A stretch of 64,000 nucleotides of DNA from Orthonyx spaldingii. Lineage: Eukaryota > Chordata > Aves > Passeriformes > Orthonychidae. The position numbers and the translations under genes were made by a program. How positions within the stretch are numbered: position 1 is the first letter of the stretch; each line of letters begins with the position of its first letter. This document shows positions 1-13,500 of the stretch, in pieces. The stretch covers positions 2,535,105-2,599,104 of the forward strand of contig VZTJ01004023.1 of the NCBI GenBank assembly GCA_013397795.1. Direction: 5' to 3'. A model generated the notes under the pieces. That model saw only the letters and a program-made list of their open reading frames with translations, searched no databases and was not told where the DNA came from.

Positions 1-107
1 GTGGCACTAAGGGACATGGTTTAGTGGTGGACTTGGCAGTGCCAGGTTCATAGTTGGACTCAGTGATCTTGAAGGTTTTTTTATAACCTAAATGATTCTG
101 AGGTTCT
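1..107 (+). mobile_element. CR1 LINE, 3' tail cut by the window edge
   Basis: It begins GTGGCACTAAGGGACATGGT, continues with GTGGTGGACTTGGCAGTG, and ends in the CR1-type tail AATGATTCTGAGGTTCT. It is the same subfamily as 23145-23295 and supports an avian source. Confidence 0.9.
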
Positions 108-3100
108 AATATAAATGATAAGAGGAAAAAATATGAAAGCTCAAAAATAACAGAATTTTTTTTTCTTGAGAAATAAAGGATATTCGAATACTTTTTTAAA
201 GCTTGGATCCAATCTGGATTACACAAGGAAATAAAGAGCTTCTTGAAACACCTTGGGTAAGATGCATGCTATTTGTGAGTTGATAAAATAACATTATCCT
301 GAATGAAATCGTGCCATTAAAACTTAAAAGTCAAAAGATATCAGCATTGTACATATACTTCAGAAATTCCATGTCACCTACATTTAGGAGATCTAGGACA
401 TCAGAAGCCATCTATATGGTTAATTCCAAATGCAAGAAAGTCAGTGTTAAGAAAGATAGATTTCAAAAATAAGCTTTAACTAAGAAATCTGAGCAAAGTT
501 TAAAGTTACTAGAATTCACTTATGGATATTAAAATTAAATAAATTACCATAGCAAGTTGTGAGAAAAGAGAATAATGGAAACATTTCCAGAGAGCCTGAC
601 AAAGAAAATAATGACCCACACTCACTAGATCATTTTGAGATACAGTAAGATAGAGAAGATGCTCCTACTTTCTGATACAGAAGCTTTTTTCCTACTTTTC
701 TTTAAACACATCTACTCAAGTAATTGCATTAAGTGAATTCTTTATGCCCTTTCCTAACAAAGAGCAAAAATTAAGTGAGGATTGTGAGAGAGAACAGCTC
801 CAGCTCCCTGAGCAGGTGCAGATTTTCTGGCTGTCATGCTGAGCACATTCTCCCTCACTCACTTTACCCATCTGTGAAATTAAGATAACACTTGTGTGCT
901 TACTTTACAGAGGTAGTGACATAAGGCTTAAGTAGAGTTCACTGTAATTAATCAAGTACTTCAAAGCAATTAAGAATCTAGCTGATATATCATTACCTAA
1001 GCAAGATTTTAACTTTGATAAGTATGAATATAAATTCTATTACTCACTTTCAGTGCTGCTCTCTAAGCAAACTGTATTCAGAGTACAGAGCTCACAAAGC
1101 TGCTAGACAATGGCTCTGGGCAATCTACCCTTGCATCCACAATAAATGCATTATTTTAAAATTTAAATTAAAATATATATGTTCTTAGGATTTTATAGGC
1201 TATATATTACATATAATAAAACACAGCATATGCTTCACTCTCTATATTCACACACATGTAAAAAATTTATATAGACATGGACAGATGTAGCTAGCAGGTC
1301 TTTCCCAATCAGTAATTGTACAGGGTGGAGTGGCAGTGGAAGCAAAGAGGGGGAAAATACTGAAACAAATTCCTCCACTGAGCAGACAAAGCACAAGAAA
1401 ACACTCTACAAAGTGGATTTGGAACCGAAGGGACCACAACTTTGCACAACCACTACCAGTAAGTATGTTCCAAAGGACAAAATCAGAACTTCTTACACAG
1501 CAAGGGTGGCTCATAAATCAGGGTTATTGTGTAAGTGGTGAAAACCAATTAAGGGCAAAAATCAAATCTTTATCCCAGCAGTTTGTTATCACACTTATGA
1601 CAGGGCTACCAAGTCCCAAAGTAACTCTTCATCATATCAATAATAGTATTAATAATATTAATTAATATTCATAATTAATTGTAACTCAGTAACGTAAATT
1701 ACAAGTTGACAGGTACAGAAATACCATTTCTACATGTTTTGTTTCAATTTATTTTTTTTAAATCTCTACCATCAAATTATACAGTGCTCCTCATTACAGA
1801 CTATGATTAAGGCTATACCAGCATTACACTTAAAATCTGATTTTATTAATAACCTAGCTATTCAAATTCTAAGATTCTTTAAATTCAATGTAAGGTTACC
1901 TATTCTATCACTCATCAGAGGAGGAACAATAAAAGACCAAAGAGTAAAGCTCTACAGACTTTCTTCAATAATTTGGAAAAATATTGCATTCACATGCATG
2001 ATTTAAGACAATGATGACAATCATGTTTCCTGTGTATGCTACTGGGTAATCCTCTGATCACTTGTCAGCGGGCTGGAGAGTCAGGCACCAAACATTGCAG
2101 TAACAGTGGCATGCTGTTTACAGCTTTCAAATCCAGAAAAACAAACAAGAAAGTATTTTTGAAAACCTGAGTTTCTTAAAAGTAAATAAATCTGTTTTCC
2201 ATAGCCCATCTCCCACAACAAGTAAGTTTAGATAAAATTCACAACCATGGCATTCTCATACTGAATCCATATCTTACTCATAAATGAACATTCTCTACAG
2301 ATAACAGCTTTCCAATACAAGCAATACAACCAGTCATCCTTCAGTCACAGTGAAATGGTTTTAAATCCCAAAAGCTTAAAACTACTTATGTAAAAAAAAT
2401 TTAAAAAATACCCCATCACATCTCCCACCACAGAAAGTCACTACTGAAAATGTTTTCTTGCTATATTTTCTTTTCAGATAAATAAATGTTATTCGATAAC
2501 CAGAAGATTATTTTGAAAGTGATAAAGTTACTTGTATATTTAGCATAAGAGAAAAGTGTCTAAGTCATATATTCCTTACCTAGACTCACTCTTGAAATAT
2601 AATTTTACTACTAAAATTCCCTATTTACCATAGGAGCAACCATCAGCATTACTCCCAAGGTTAACCCTTAAAGTCAGAGAGCCCAACGCTCACAAGATAA
2701 ATATGTCAGTGGTAGAATAAGTCGTAGTTTTTAAATCATTGACCTGTTTAAAAATTAACCACCTCACACATTCATCTTCTGGTTTTTTCTAGCCTGGTAA
2801 GTGCATGGAAGAGGAATTGGGAGGCCATTTAATCATCTGGCTTTAAATGTCTCTTAAATCTCTCTTTTCAGTGGTGTCTCAATAAGTGTCACTGTGATTA
2901 TAACACTAGCACACAGACACTACTGTATCAATGAACTCTATACAAATTCCCTAACGTTCTCTCCCTGCTATGCAGTGACTGCCATCTTTCAGTCTCTGGA
3001 GATGGGAGTCACAAGCTTGAACCCTTTTCAAAGGTACACAGGCACTGTAAATTCTACAGCTAAGGCACTAGGATAACACCACTGGACAAAGCTTTACAGA

Positions 3101-4466
3101 GTCTCTCTGGATCTTGGTTTTCCTTTTTTCACACAAAGACAATCGCTTAGATTCAAAAAGAAGGTAAAACAAAAATCAGCAGCATTAGCCCAAAGAACCC
3201 AGAATACTAAGAAAAATTGACAGATTTTAACTTCATGTGGGTGGGACAAAGCAGAGAGAGGAAGAAAGAGCTGTACAGCAATCATGTCTTATGAACCAAT
3301 AAGAGGGACCTTTTTTTCCCAAAAGCCTTACGAGCAAAGAAAAAGAAGTTATGACTGTCATTCCAATTTTTCTCTGGATTACATATGAAATGTGGAGATT
3401 GGATCCAAGTACCCAACATGGTACCATCCTGTCCCTTCTGCCACCTTTCACATAACAGATCTGTGCTGACCAGAGTCAGGGTGTTTCCTGTGACTCCTCT
3501 CCTTAGGACCAAGGTATCTTGGGAGGTCAACAACCACATATCCATGCCTCTGGTCTCAACCTCACACAACTGTCTCCAATATCTCCCTCTCTATTTATAA
3601 TACTATGTAAAAAATTGCCAGTACTAAGCTTCCCAAAAACGAAAGAAAAAATCTTAAATGATTTAACAAATAGAGGGAGAAAGGAATTAGCGAGGCATGC
3701 TCTAGTAACAAAGCTGGAATGCATTGACTTTATATGCCATGCCACATGAAATGAATATACCTATTTTACATTTCTATATTCTATTTCTACATCATAAAAT
3801 ACAGCAGTATTGTGTTTACAGTTGCACTGATTAAGTATTTTTCAAAAATCAAAAAATCAAATGGCAGATACTTTAGGTAGGCTATAAAAAAAAAAACCAA
3901 AACAATAAAACCCCTTAATATCCTCAGGAGTGTACCTTTGAAGATGTTCAACTCCTCATAAAGAATATTCAACTTAATGCATTATTTTTAGTGCCCAAAG
4001 GAGATACATGCAGCTTAGAATGAAGTCTAACAGCTAAAATTCATACTTTAAGAGATGGTTTTTCCACCTGCATCTTAAATGTAACTATTATTAAATCAGG
4101 CTACCTTATTTGACAGCAGTAATAACATTCATGGTAATTTTAGTACTACCAATTAACTGTAAAAAAAGGTATTCTCACCCACAACTCCTCCAATATGAAA
4201 TAAGCCTTTACTCCAACTCTAGATTAGGTAAGGCATTTTTTTTTATTGCAGGTATTAGTGGAATGTAGCAGCTGGCCATATCAGCTGTTTTATAGATAAA
4301 ATATTCCATTCATGTGAAATGTTTCATTGCTCCCCAATGACTGCTCTTCCAGATGACTTTTTAGTGGTATCTTTGATCACATATTCTAATGATCAACTCA
4401 AATGTCCTAAAGCATAACGTAAATGCACACTGCACTGCAATTCAGTGTCTTATTAACACAGCTTAC
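1..4466 (-). other. NBAS: NBAS intron running off the left edge
   Basis: It lies downstream of window exon 31. The next NBAS exon (human segment after LLRVAG) is not found here. Apart from the CR1 tail at 1-107 it holds only short open frames without recognised similarity. Confidence 0.75.
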
Positions 4467-4580
4467 CTGCAACCCTCAGCAAGTTTGCCAGTCCCAGCAG
4501 CTTAGCAGACTGTTTATAGTTTGTTGACATCTGAGCCAGACAGTCCTTGATGAGACTGAGTCGATCGGAGCACAAACGCA
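4467..4580 (-). CDS. NBAS: NBAS window exon 31 (last exon in the window)
   Basis: It encodes RLCSDRLSLIKDCLAQMSTN then YKQSAKLLGLANLLRVA, ending one base into a Gly codon before GTAAGC. The acceptor is GCTTTCTACAG. The gene must continue below base 1, because I see no further NBAS exon between 1 and 4466. Confidence 0.94.
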
Positions 4581-7500
4581 CTGTAGAAAGCAGAACTGGT
4601 TTAGAGACTGCACAAATGAACTTGACTGCTGTGTTCCTGCTCAAACAACACAGGACAGGAGGAGTGCTGAGAGCACAAGAATGCAAACACAATCTGAAAA
4701 CCAGCTCAAAGCTGCTTGCATGCAGATGCTCAATTATACCTATAAGCAGAAAGTTAAAGTAACACCACAGGACATCCGGCCTCCATCACTGGAAGTCAGG
4801 CTGTGAAGGGAGGAAAAAGAGGAAAACTGACCTGAATGAAAACTTATTTTTGTTTCATGTTTTCACATTCACTGTTTTTAAATGTGTACAATTAACCAAT
4901 ATACTTTTATACAATTTTTTATTAATTATCTTTGCAACATTCTGAAAGACTGCTAACACAGACATTAACTTTTGTTTAGAATGTTGTAACTAAGATTTCA
5001 CGCTACATTTTATTTTAGCATGGAGGAGATACATCACACAGACTGCAAGAACTGTCATTAGCAAACTCTTCAGGTCGTTTTAATTTACTTAAAAATTTTC
5101 TGAGGAAGTGGAAGGATAGTCTGCAAAACACCAGATTCTGTCAACCATATCCTGAGCAGCTTATAACTAGTACTGTGTTTCAAAAACACCTTTACCAAGA
5201 TTTAAACAATTATTTTAATTGCATAATTTATTATCATGAACCGATTCCAGTGCCCTATTTAGCTAGGTAGTGGGTGGCTAACTGCAGGCTGCTGCTTTAA
5301 AAGGTAATGCTTTCATACTGTGCAAGTTCTCAGAACACAGAGGAACAGCATGCAGATATTCCACTTAACGCTCAGTGAGAGTGAATGGCTGCATGGGGGA
5401 TAAACTCTGCAGTAGCACGTTGGGCTTAAAACACAGAATATCAGGCCTCTCAATAAGAACAAAAAAGTATTACCATAATGAAAACTATTAATTCTAGGAA
5501 TCATATGAGACTAAAATAAGAATGAAAGAGAAGGAATAGGTTACCTTTTTAGTTTCATTTCTAATAGTCTATCACAGGCATATATTAGTATACAGCAACA
5601 AAATGTTTTCAGTCACTGATTATTTAAGCAGGAATTTTTAATACATAATTAAACATACTAAGAGTAATCTGATATTACCACGGGTCAAACACTTAAAAGT
5701 TGGTCTTTTCTTCACCTTTTATGTTAATAAAGAATCTTCAAACTAAATTTTATGAAAATATAGCATAACAGTAGTTCATAAACAAACTGCTGAGTTTGCT
5801 AAAAATAGAATGGGGGAAGACCTATGGAAAATTAACACAGAATTGCAAATAAAGGTCTATTGCTAAAAGACTTATTGCTGTGGGAACAGCTGATCCTTAG
5901 CACTACTTTAATGACATTCTATCAAAGTAACAGATCATTTAAAGGCTTTCATTAAAACTTGAAAACATCATTTTAATCTTACTAGATTAATTTGATTTAT
6001 ATGAAAGATACTGAGCAAGGGTAAGTCAGGATTATTAATGAAATTACATGCATGATTTCACATATTCTAATTAATCTAGATCAGTTGTGTTACACATACT
6101 GTTAAAATAGTATTGTGCCACTACTTTTTTTAAATGATACCTCCATGTCCACATCAAAAAAAAGCTGAAAAAAATATGTGCACTTTTCTACAGGCTGAAC
6201 ACACTGACTAAAATTAATTGTATTCTTGAAATCAACAGGCCAGTACTGCAAGATCTAGAAGACATTCTCAGTCCAGAAATTTTAAGATTTCTGAACATAA
6301 CATATGGAGTATCAACTTACTTGAATAAATACTTGGGGGAAAAGAGAATACCAAAGTAAAGTAACAACAGCCCCTGGGAACACCTACATGATTTTCTATG
6401 AAGTGGAAAGCACCAGAAATGCTTTCCATAAATCCCAGTACTTCTCTGCACAATGCCAGAAGTAAAACTATCATCAGCACATCTCATGGCTCAGTGCTTG
6501 TCTCAGCCAGTTCCATTACTGTTCATGCAATTTTGTTGTACATAACTGTAACTTCTTTCCAATTTTTGTCCAACAACTTCCTGTTCCACTGGAGTCAGAG
6601 CTCCAAAAAACTTCATTTTAAGCATGTCATCAGAAGAAATACCTTGTAAAAGTTCACTTCCACTGTCACTGGGTTTTATATACTTCAAAATGAAACAGCC
6701 CAGTGGAGACATGAAAACTGCCTCTGCATGAAGTACCTCTCTCCCACCTGTTATTTTAAAGCACACAGGCAAGTGCAGATTATTCAGCAAATAAAAGATG
6801 AGCTCAAATTATTTCTGTTCAAGTCACCAGGAGTTTCATACACTTTATACTCTATTTTAAAGTTCTGCTAAAAGTAAGTCCCAAAACACAATGCCATATG
6901 CAAATATCCTTCTTACGTCACATAACCTAAAAAATTTCATTAAAAAAATTACTTTTTGTATGTGCCTGTAAACTGCTTGGAGGCGGTATATGGACTCTTT
7001 AGTTTAATCAAGTCACACTTATGTAATAGTAACTTTTTCTCATGCATATTTATGCCTGTGATTCAAGTAATCACATGAAGAATAAAATTATGCAGTACCT
7101 TGTAGCGGTAATATTTTCACACCAAACTCTTCCAGGTAACCCAGAGCACGAATGAGGTCCAGCTCCTCCTGAACAGCACTCGGACTGTCTTCAATAAGTT
7201 GTAGACAGCACCTAAATAAGAAGGGAACACATTTTTCTAAAGTTTGATGAACACATTCAAAGTTAAACTTGTGGGAAAAGTTCACTGGTAAGTAAAACAA
7301 AACAAAACAAAGCAACTACCAGCAGTAACTTACTGTGATGACAAAATGTCAAAATACTCCCTATTCTTCTAATGCACATGGGAAGTGTTTGGCACAGTCT
7401 CTCTTATGTCTGGTTAAACATTTAAAAAAATTTCTATTTTTGGATTGCCTTCAACTGGTTGTGATAAGCACATCACCCTAACTCTCCTGAATTTAATCTG

Positions 7501-10500
7501 CAATGAATTTAATAGATGACGTTGAAGGTATATGCACTTAAATACATAATTATTTTGGGAAGTACTTCTCCTACCAATATTGCATTTTGGTATTGTCATA
7601 TTCTAGCAGATAAAAGCAAAATGTTGACTGGAAGTGAAACATTTAGAGTCATTGTCACATTGAACAATCCAAAATCCCTCAGTTTCTTCAACTAGATACA
7701 GCAAACAGAAACAAATCTGAATAAAGAAAACAACAAAAATCCCCACTAAATTCCTCTGAAGATTAATTAATGCATGCACTTATTAAAAGCACATTATTCT
7801 AAATATTTTTGACATCATATGAATAGTATATTAATGTAATAAGCTTTTAGATAATTTTTTTAATACAACTTGCATTCTGGTACAGTGTATTCATATGTAG
7901 TCTTACTAATACATGCTGAACAAAGAAAATCAAGGTGCAAAATCATAGAATGGCCGTAGGTTGTAAGCGACCTTAAACATCACCTAGTTCCAAATCCCCT
8001 GGCATGAGCAGGGACACATCATACTAGATCAGGTTGCTCAAGAGTTCCATCCAGCCTGGCCTTGAACACTTTCAGGGAGGGGCATCCTGAACTTCTGTGG
8101 ACAACCTGTTCCAGTGCCTCACCACCCTCACAGTAAAAACTCTTTTTCTTTTTTTTTTTCAAATATCTAATCTAAACCCACTCTCCTCCAGCTTGAAACC
8201 ATTACCCCTTGTCCCACTGTATGCCCTACTAAAAAGTCCCTCTTTGTCTTTCTTGCAGGCTCCCTTCAGGTACTGGAAGACCACATTTAGGTCACCCCAG
8301 AGACTTCTCTTTTCCAGGCTGAACAATCCCAAATCCCTCAGCCTTTCCTCACAGGAGAGGTGCTTCATCCGTCTGAGCAACATCCTCTAAACTCACTCCA
8401 ACAGGTCCATGTCCTTCCCATGCTGGGCACCCCAGCACTGGATGCAGCACTGCAGGTGGGGTGTCACCAAGGCAGAGCAGAAGGGCAGAATCCCCTCCCT
8501 TCTCACCTGCTGCCCACACTGCTCTGGATGCAGCCCAGGACACATTTGGCTCTCTAGACTGCAAGGGCACATGGCTGGGTCATGTCCAGCCTCTCACCCA
8601 CAGCACCCCCAAGTCCATCTCAGCAGGGCTGCTCTGGATCTGTTCATCTCCAGCCTGGAGTGATACTGGGGGATGCCCCAGTCCAGGTGCAGCACCAGCA
8701 CTTGGTCTTGTTGAACTTCATGAGCCTTGCAAGAGTCACTTTTTGAGCTTGTCCAGGTCCCTCCAGATGGCATCCCACCTCAATGATTTCAAATGGCTTA
8801 ATTCATCGTACATTAAGTCAGAAAGTATTTTATTTGTCCAGGTTGTTATATGGCTTTTATCTCTACACACTAATTAAGAACAGACATTTAAATCAAAAAC
8901 AAAATTTTATGTTAGCTGAACATCCCATCAGACTTTTCAGGAGCAGTGACAAATATTTCAGGGTGAAGTTAGGATTAAAACAGGAGTTGAATAAAAGAGC
9001 TAAAAAAAAGATAAATACATTCCACATAAACCAACACATACATGAAGGCTACTAGGAGACCTACACACTGCTAATCACTTACAGAAACAAGTTACGTTAC
9101 CATGAAATGACTGAAGGTAAGTCAGAGAAGGACCGAAACATGTTATTAAACAGAATAAACACATGGACACACATTCACAGCACATATTTGAGCTATAAAC
9201 CACAAATTTTGAAACATCACCATAAAACCGTCAGGAAAAAGCTGGCCACAGGACCCTTATGCATTAAAAAGGTCTTTAAACTCTTTGCTTTAAAAGCAAC
9301 ACTACTCTGTATTTCCAGAGCCTGCTTATGAAAAAGATTTTCAATAGAAGACTGGGGGGGGAAATACTAGCAAGCAAACCCTAATGCTACAACATTAGGT
9401 CAGTTGTATTTATGTATATGATAGTTGTCAAAATGTACCTGGCCAACTCCATACAGCTATCAGTCAAACTCGTTGAAGAATTGAAATACTCTCTGCCAGC
9501 AGCCAAAACTAATTCAATACTTCTTGCGTAGCTGACTCGGTACTGCAGCTTCCCTTTTGCTGAACTGGGTAGATCCACTGACCAAACACTGCAGTGCATC
9601 ATTTGCCCAGCCAGGTGGATATTGTCTATGCTGCTTGAGCACAAAAGACTTTCGGTGAATATCTAAAAGAAAGAACAGTAATTTAATAACCTGCAGGAGC
9701 AGCAGCTTCAAATAAGCTATGCCACAGTCTATGGCATTAACCTCTTTGAATACAAGGACCTTTGAAGTCAAAAGAATATATTCAGTCCAAGCAGAAAATA
9801 TGACTTCTGCCAAGGAAAATATTTCTGCGATTCACTTAAGTAAAGCTAAAATTAACTAGGAGCTAATTTCTATTTACTGGAAGGAAAAAAAAAAAAAAAA
9901 AAGCATATTTACTGTCTTTTTACAGCATGACTTAAGACACCAAAAATATAGCTACATTATGAGGTGTTAATATGATGTAAGAATCTGAAAAGGCAGTTCA
10001 GTATTAAGACCTTAAAACTAACAACATATGAGAAGAAATTCTGTATTCCTAAGAAAGCTAAAAATATATAGAACTGAGCATAGAAGATCTTCTTTAAATT
10101 TCAATCAAGATTATCTTCAAAGGAATGCAAACTAATATAATGCTGTATCTGCCACAAAACACCTAACGCATCTCCAGGTAAAAGTTTTGCCCAATTTAAG
10201 ACACTCAAAATAATCTCAATTCCTTACAGAAATAATTTGCTTTTTTCTTAAGCACAGTCATTATTGTCCTAATGAAAAGAAATACAGAAATTTAATCATT
10301 TCAGAAAATATCACAGCTGCAACAATATGGCCTTTATCAAAGGTTTTAAACTTCATAACAAATTCAAGAGGCTCAATGAATCATAGAAGAGCCCAGGTCA
10401 GAAGTGACCTCTAAAGATCATCTGGTCTAACCTTTCACGGGAAAGAGGGCATAGATGAGATTATTAAGCACTCTATCCCATCATACTTTAATTTCAAGAT

Positions 10501-13500
10501 ATTTCTTTTCTAGGAAGAACCTCTCCAAACCATCTCATGCTGTGGAAAGGAAAACAGTTCAGTGCTTTTTAAAGAACATCACACAATTGGATCATCTTCC
10601 ATTTCACAACATATTAATCCTCAAGTAACGGTGAGAGATGCAAAATATCATAGCTGCCCCTTCTTCCTCAAAGATCACATATAGAACATTACCTCTCTCA
10701 AAATTTATCAAGTCCTCCTTCAAGAGAACAGAATTCCCTTTGCATGAAAGAATAGAGTAAGCATCATGCTAAAAAATACCCAAAACTCACATGGGATTGC
10801 AAATCCTTACTGCCTCATCACTTTAGCAATTTCAAAATTATCGAAATATAATTCCATAGGACAGGACTACATTTCAAAGCATTTTCAGCACTCCTAATAA
10901 TTCTTCCAAACCCCTTTGTTGTGCTTCTTTTTTCATCATATGGTTCAGAGTTTAAAAAAATAATGTCACCAGAAAACTTACATTAAGATCAGAGCAAAGC
11001 AAATGTCTTATTTGCAGAGTGCTCTAGTACCACAGTTTTTTAACATGCACTTCCAAAAAATTGCAAGCACACTAAGTTGTAGCCTACCACAAAACCATGA
11101 CTATTAAACACGTTGCAATTTTTCTATTTGTACGACTACTGAGAAAGTGATTTTTTCTCATGTATAAATTTAATCGTTTTGGTTTTTTCCCTTTTTTTTC
11201 TAATTTGCTTTTAAAATTTTCCTAAGAGCTAATCAGAGGGGTAGATATAAGAAGTTAATTCTGTAAACTGCAATAAAATCTGGTTTTATATAGATATAAA
11301 CACTAATTATAGTGGACACAGTAATGCATCTGGAATAAACTGCAGTATATTGAAGTGAAAATGTAAATAAACAATACACATCCCAGCAAATTCTACATCT
11401 GTCTAATAGCTGTCCTTTGCAAATACTAATGACATAGGTTTGGGCTTTATGCACATGCAAAGGTTTTTACCTTCAAGGAAATTAGATTTCTCATCTCACG
11501 TAATTTTACTTCAATTGCAAGCAGTAGAAAATCCATAATCCTATAATGATCTTGGAAAATATTATCAAACCAGAACTCAATGTTTAAGAAATGCTTGAGT
11601 GAAGATAATGTTTTATTTTCGTTAGCTTGAAGTGTTTATTGCTAAACGCATTTGTATGCAGAATAACAGGCTAAGGAACTAAATCTCACAAAGTTGACTC
11701 AATTTCTAAGAAGCTGAATTTTAATGAAATATATATACAGGATGCTTATTAGAGTGGCTTTATATAAATTGAATAAACACCAGAAATCTTTTACTTAAAT
11801 AAAATACTGCAAAAAAATACTGCACTAGACAACCAAGTAACAACACATAAAAACGTATTTACACTTGTGAGCAACAACAGGAAATAAGACGCTGTACCTT
11901 ACTTGGGACATAAGTCAGTAAGAAGACATAAAACTCACCTCATAGCAAGTATCTGAATGTAAGCATCTATACACTTTCTGCTGCATGTCCAACATATCCT
12001 GGAGCAATTCCTTCCACTGTGTCTCACCAACTGATGGTTGCCTGTAAACATTTTTTAAAATTACATATTCTCTTCCCCAACAAATTTAAAGAAAAGCAGT
12101 AGATTTCCATCATCAAAAATATGAGTTTTCACAAATTCAATATTTAATGAGACTTTTAACCAGAAGTGATTTAAAGACAGAAGGTTTTTAATATTAATTA
12201 ATAGTAAAACAGTGAGTGTGGGATAAAATGGTTTGGCAACAATGCAGTACCCAAAGTGCTTTTTCTGTTGGATAAGACAAGGATTTAAGCAATCTTTCTC
12301 AAGAGCCCCCAAGTAGGTTTTGATAATTTTCCATAATACATCAGAAAGTTGTTAGTGCTATCTTCCTGCTGATCTGGGAACTGCAGGGCAAAATCAAGTC
12401 TGTAACAACAACTGAGGATCATTAAAGTGCTGTTCATTGTAGGCAGTCTCAAAGGACTAATCAATTGCATGCAATCACAGGAAAACAGAGCTGCAACTTT
12501 ATTTTGTTTCTTAAAATTGAGTGGTATTCAGATTCTTGATCCTCTGAATGGATGAATCTCTGTTTATCCACAAAGCTTCAACTTCTTGTGCTCTATCAAA
12601 CTTTTACTAGTAAAAACACTATGAAGGTTTTTTGACATTATCTTGATCCTTTCAGATTAAAAAAAAGATCTTTTTAAATTACATGACCTAGTTCCATCTT
12701 ATAGTGATTTTCTCATGTGGCCATAGCTTTTACTTTCACAAAACAAAGAGTCTCCAACACAAGTGGAAAAATCAACATTTTTCCTACAGAGACATTATCT
12801 TGATCTTTCTAAAGAGAGGTTTCTAAAAGTCTTAAACTTTCAGACTACTAAAAAATCTAAATACTACTCTTCCATCATGGATAAAGTGTTGTGCATATTT
12901 GCTTTAAATAAGAAAGTCAATCACCCACAGTTATGGCTGGGTTTCCCAGGATTCAAAATTTTTATCTGCTTATGCCATGAGCCATTGAATAATTCATGTA
13001 GAGTTGAAAGATGAGTTAAACGAAGTAGTTCTTAACTAGAAAAACTGAAAAATTATACTTGGAATATAAGTGGTAGAATCAATACCTAAAATCAATCAAT
13101 TACCCTACTACAAGGGTTCCAAGAAAACACGCCAAAAAAACCAAAGCATTATTTTACAAATCCTACACCCTCAATAAAATTAAATAGGTCTTAAAGGATC
13201 TTATTTACAATATGTTAACTTTCCAAATTCATCATCCTGCAGTGTTCTGCAGCCAGTATGCATTTTAAGCTTGCTTACTTGAACACAAACATACTAAAGC
13301 ATGTTTGAAGGCAGGCAGAAATTTCTGACTGTGGAGAATGCAGCCAAAACACTAATCCCGTTAATCATTAGTTTCACAAATGTGTTTACATACACTGCCT
13401 TCAGGGTGAACACCACAGCTCCCCACTGCCACAAAGCAGGCAGGCACGCTCTGTTACCTTCCCCTTTTATCCCCTGCTCCCCTTGGAATACTGACTTGCG

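Noticed and set aside
1330..1665. A 111-codon plus-strand frame
   Set aside because: No recognisable motif or family, and length not remarkable for intronic DNA; not supported as a gene.
2040..2130. Candidate next NBAS exon downstream of exon 31
   Set aside because: The minus-strand translation does not match the NBAS segment that follows LLRVAG.
3233..3749. Frames open on both strands
   Set aside because: None exceeds 95 codons, none has recognisable similarity, and no splice context in the NBAS frame was found.
8097..8877. Several overlapping plus-strand open frames up to 138 codons
   Set aside because: They lie antisense to the CR1 copy at 7942-8780 and reflect its higher GC content.
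9514..9813. A 99-codon minus-strand frame over NBAS window exon 29
   Set aside because: It is in a different frame from the NBAS coding sequence there; only the frame reading HLAGQMMHC is real.
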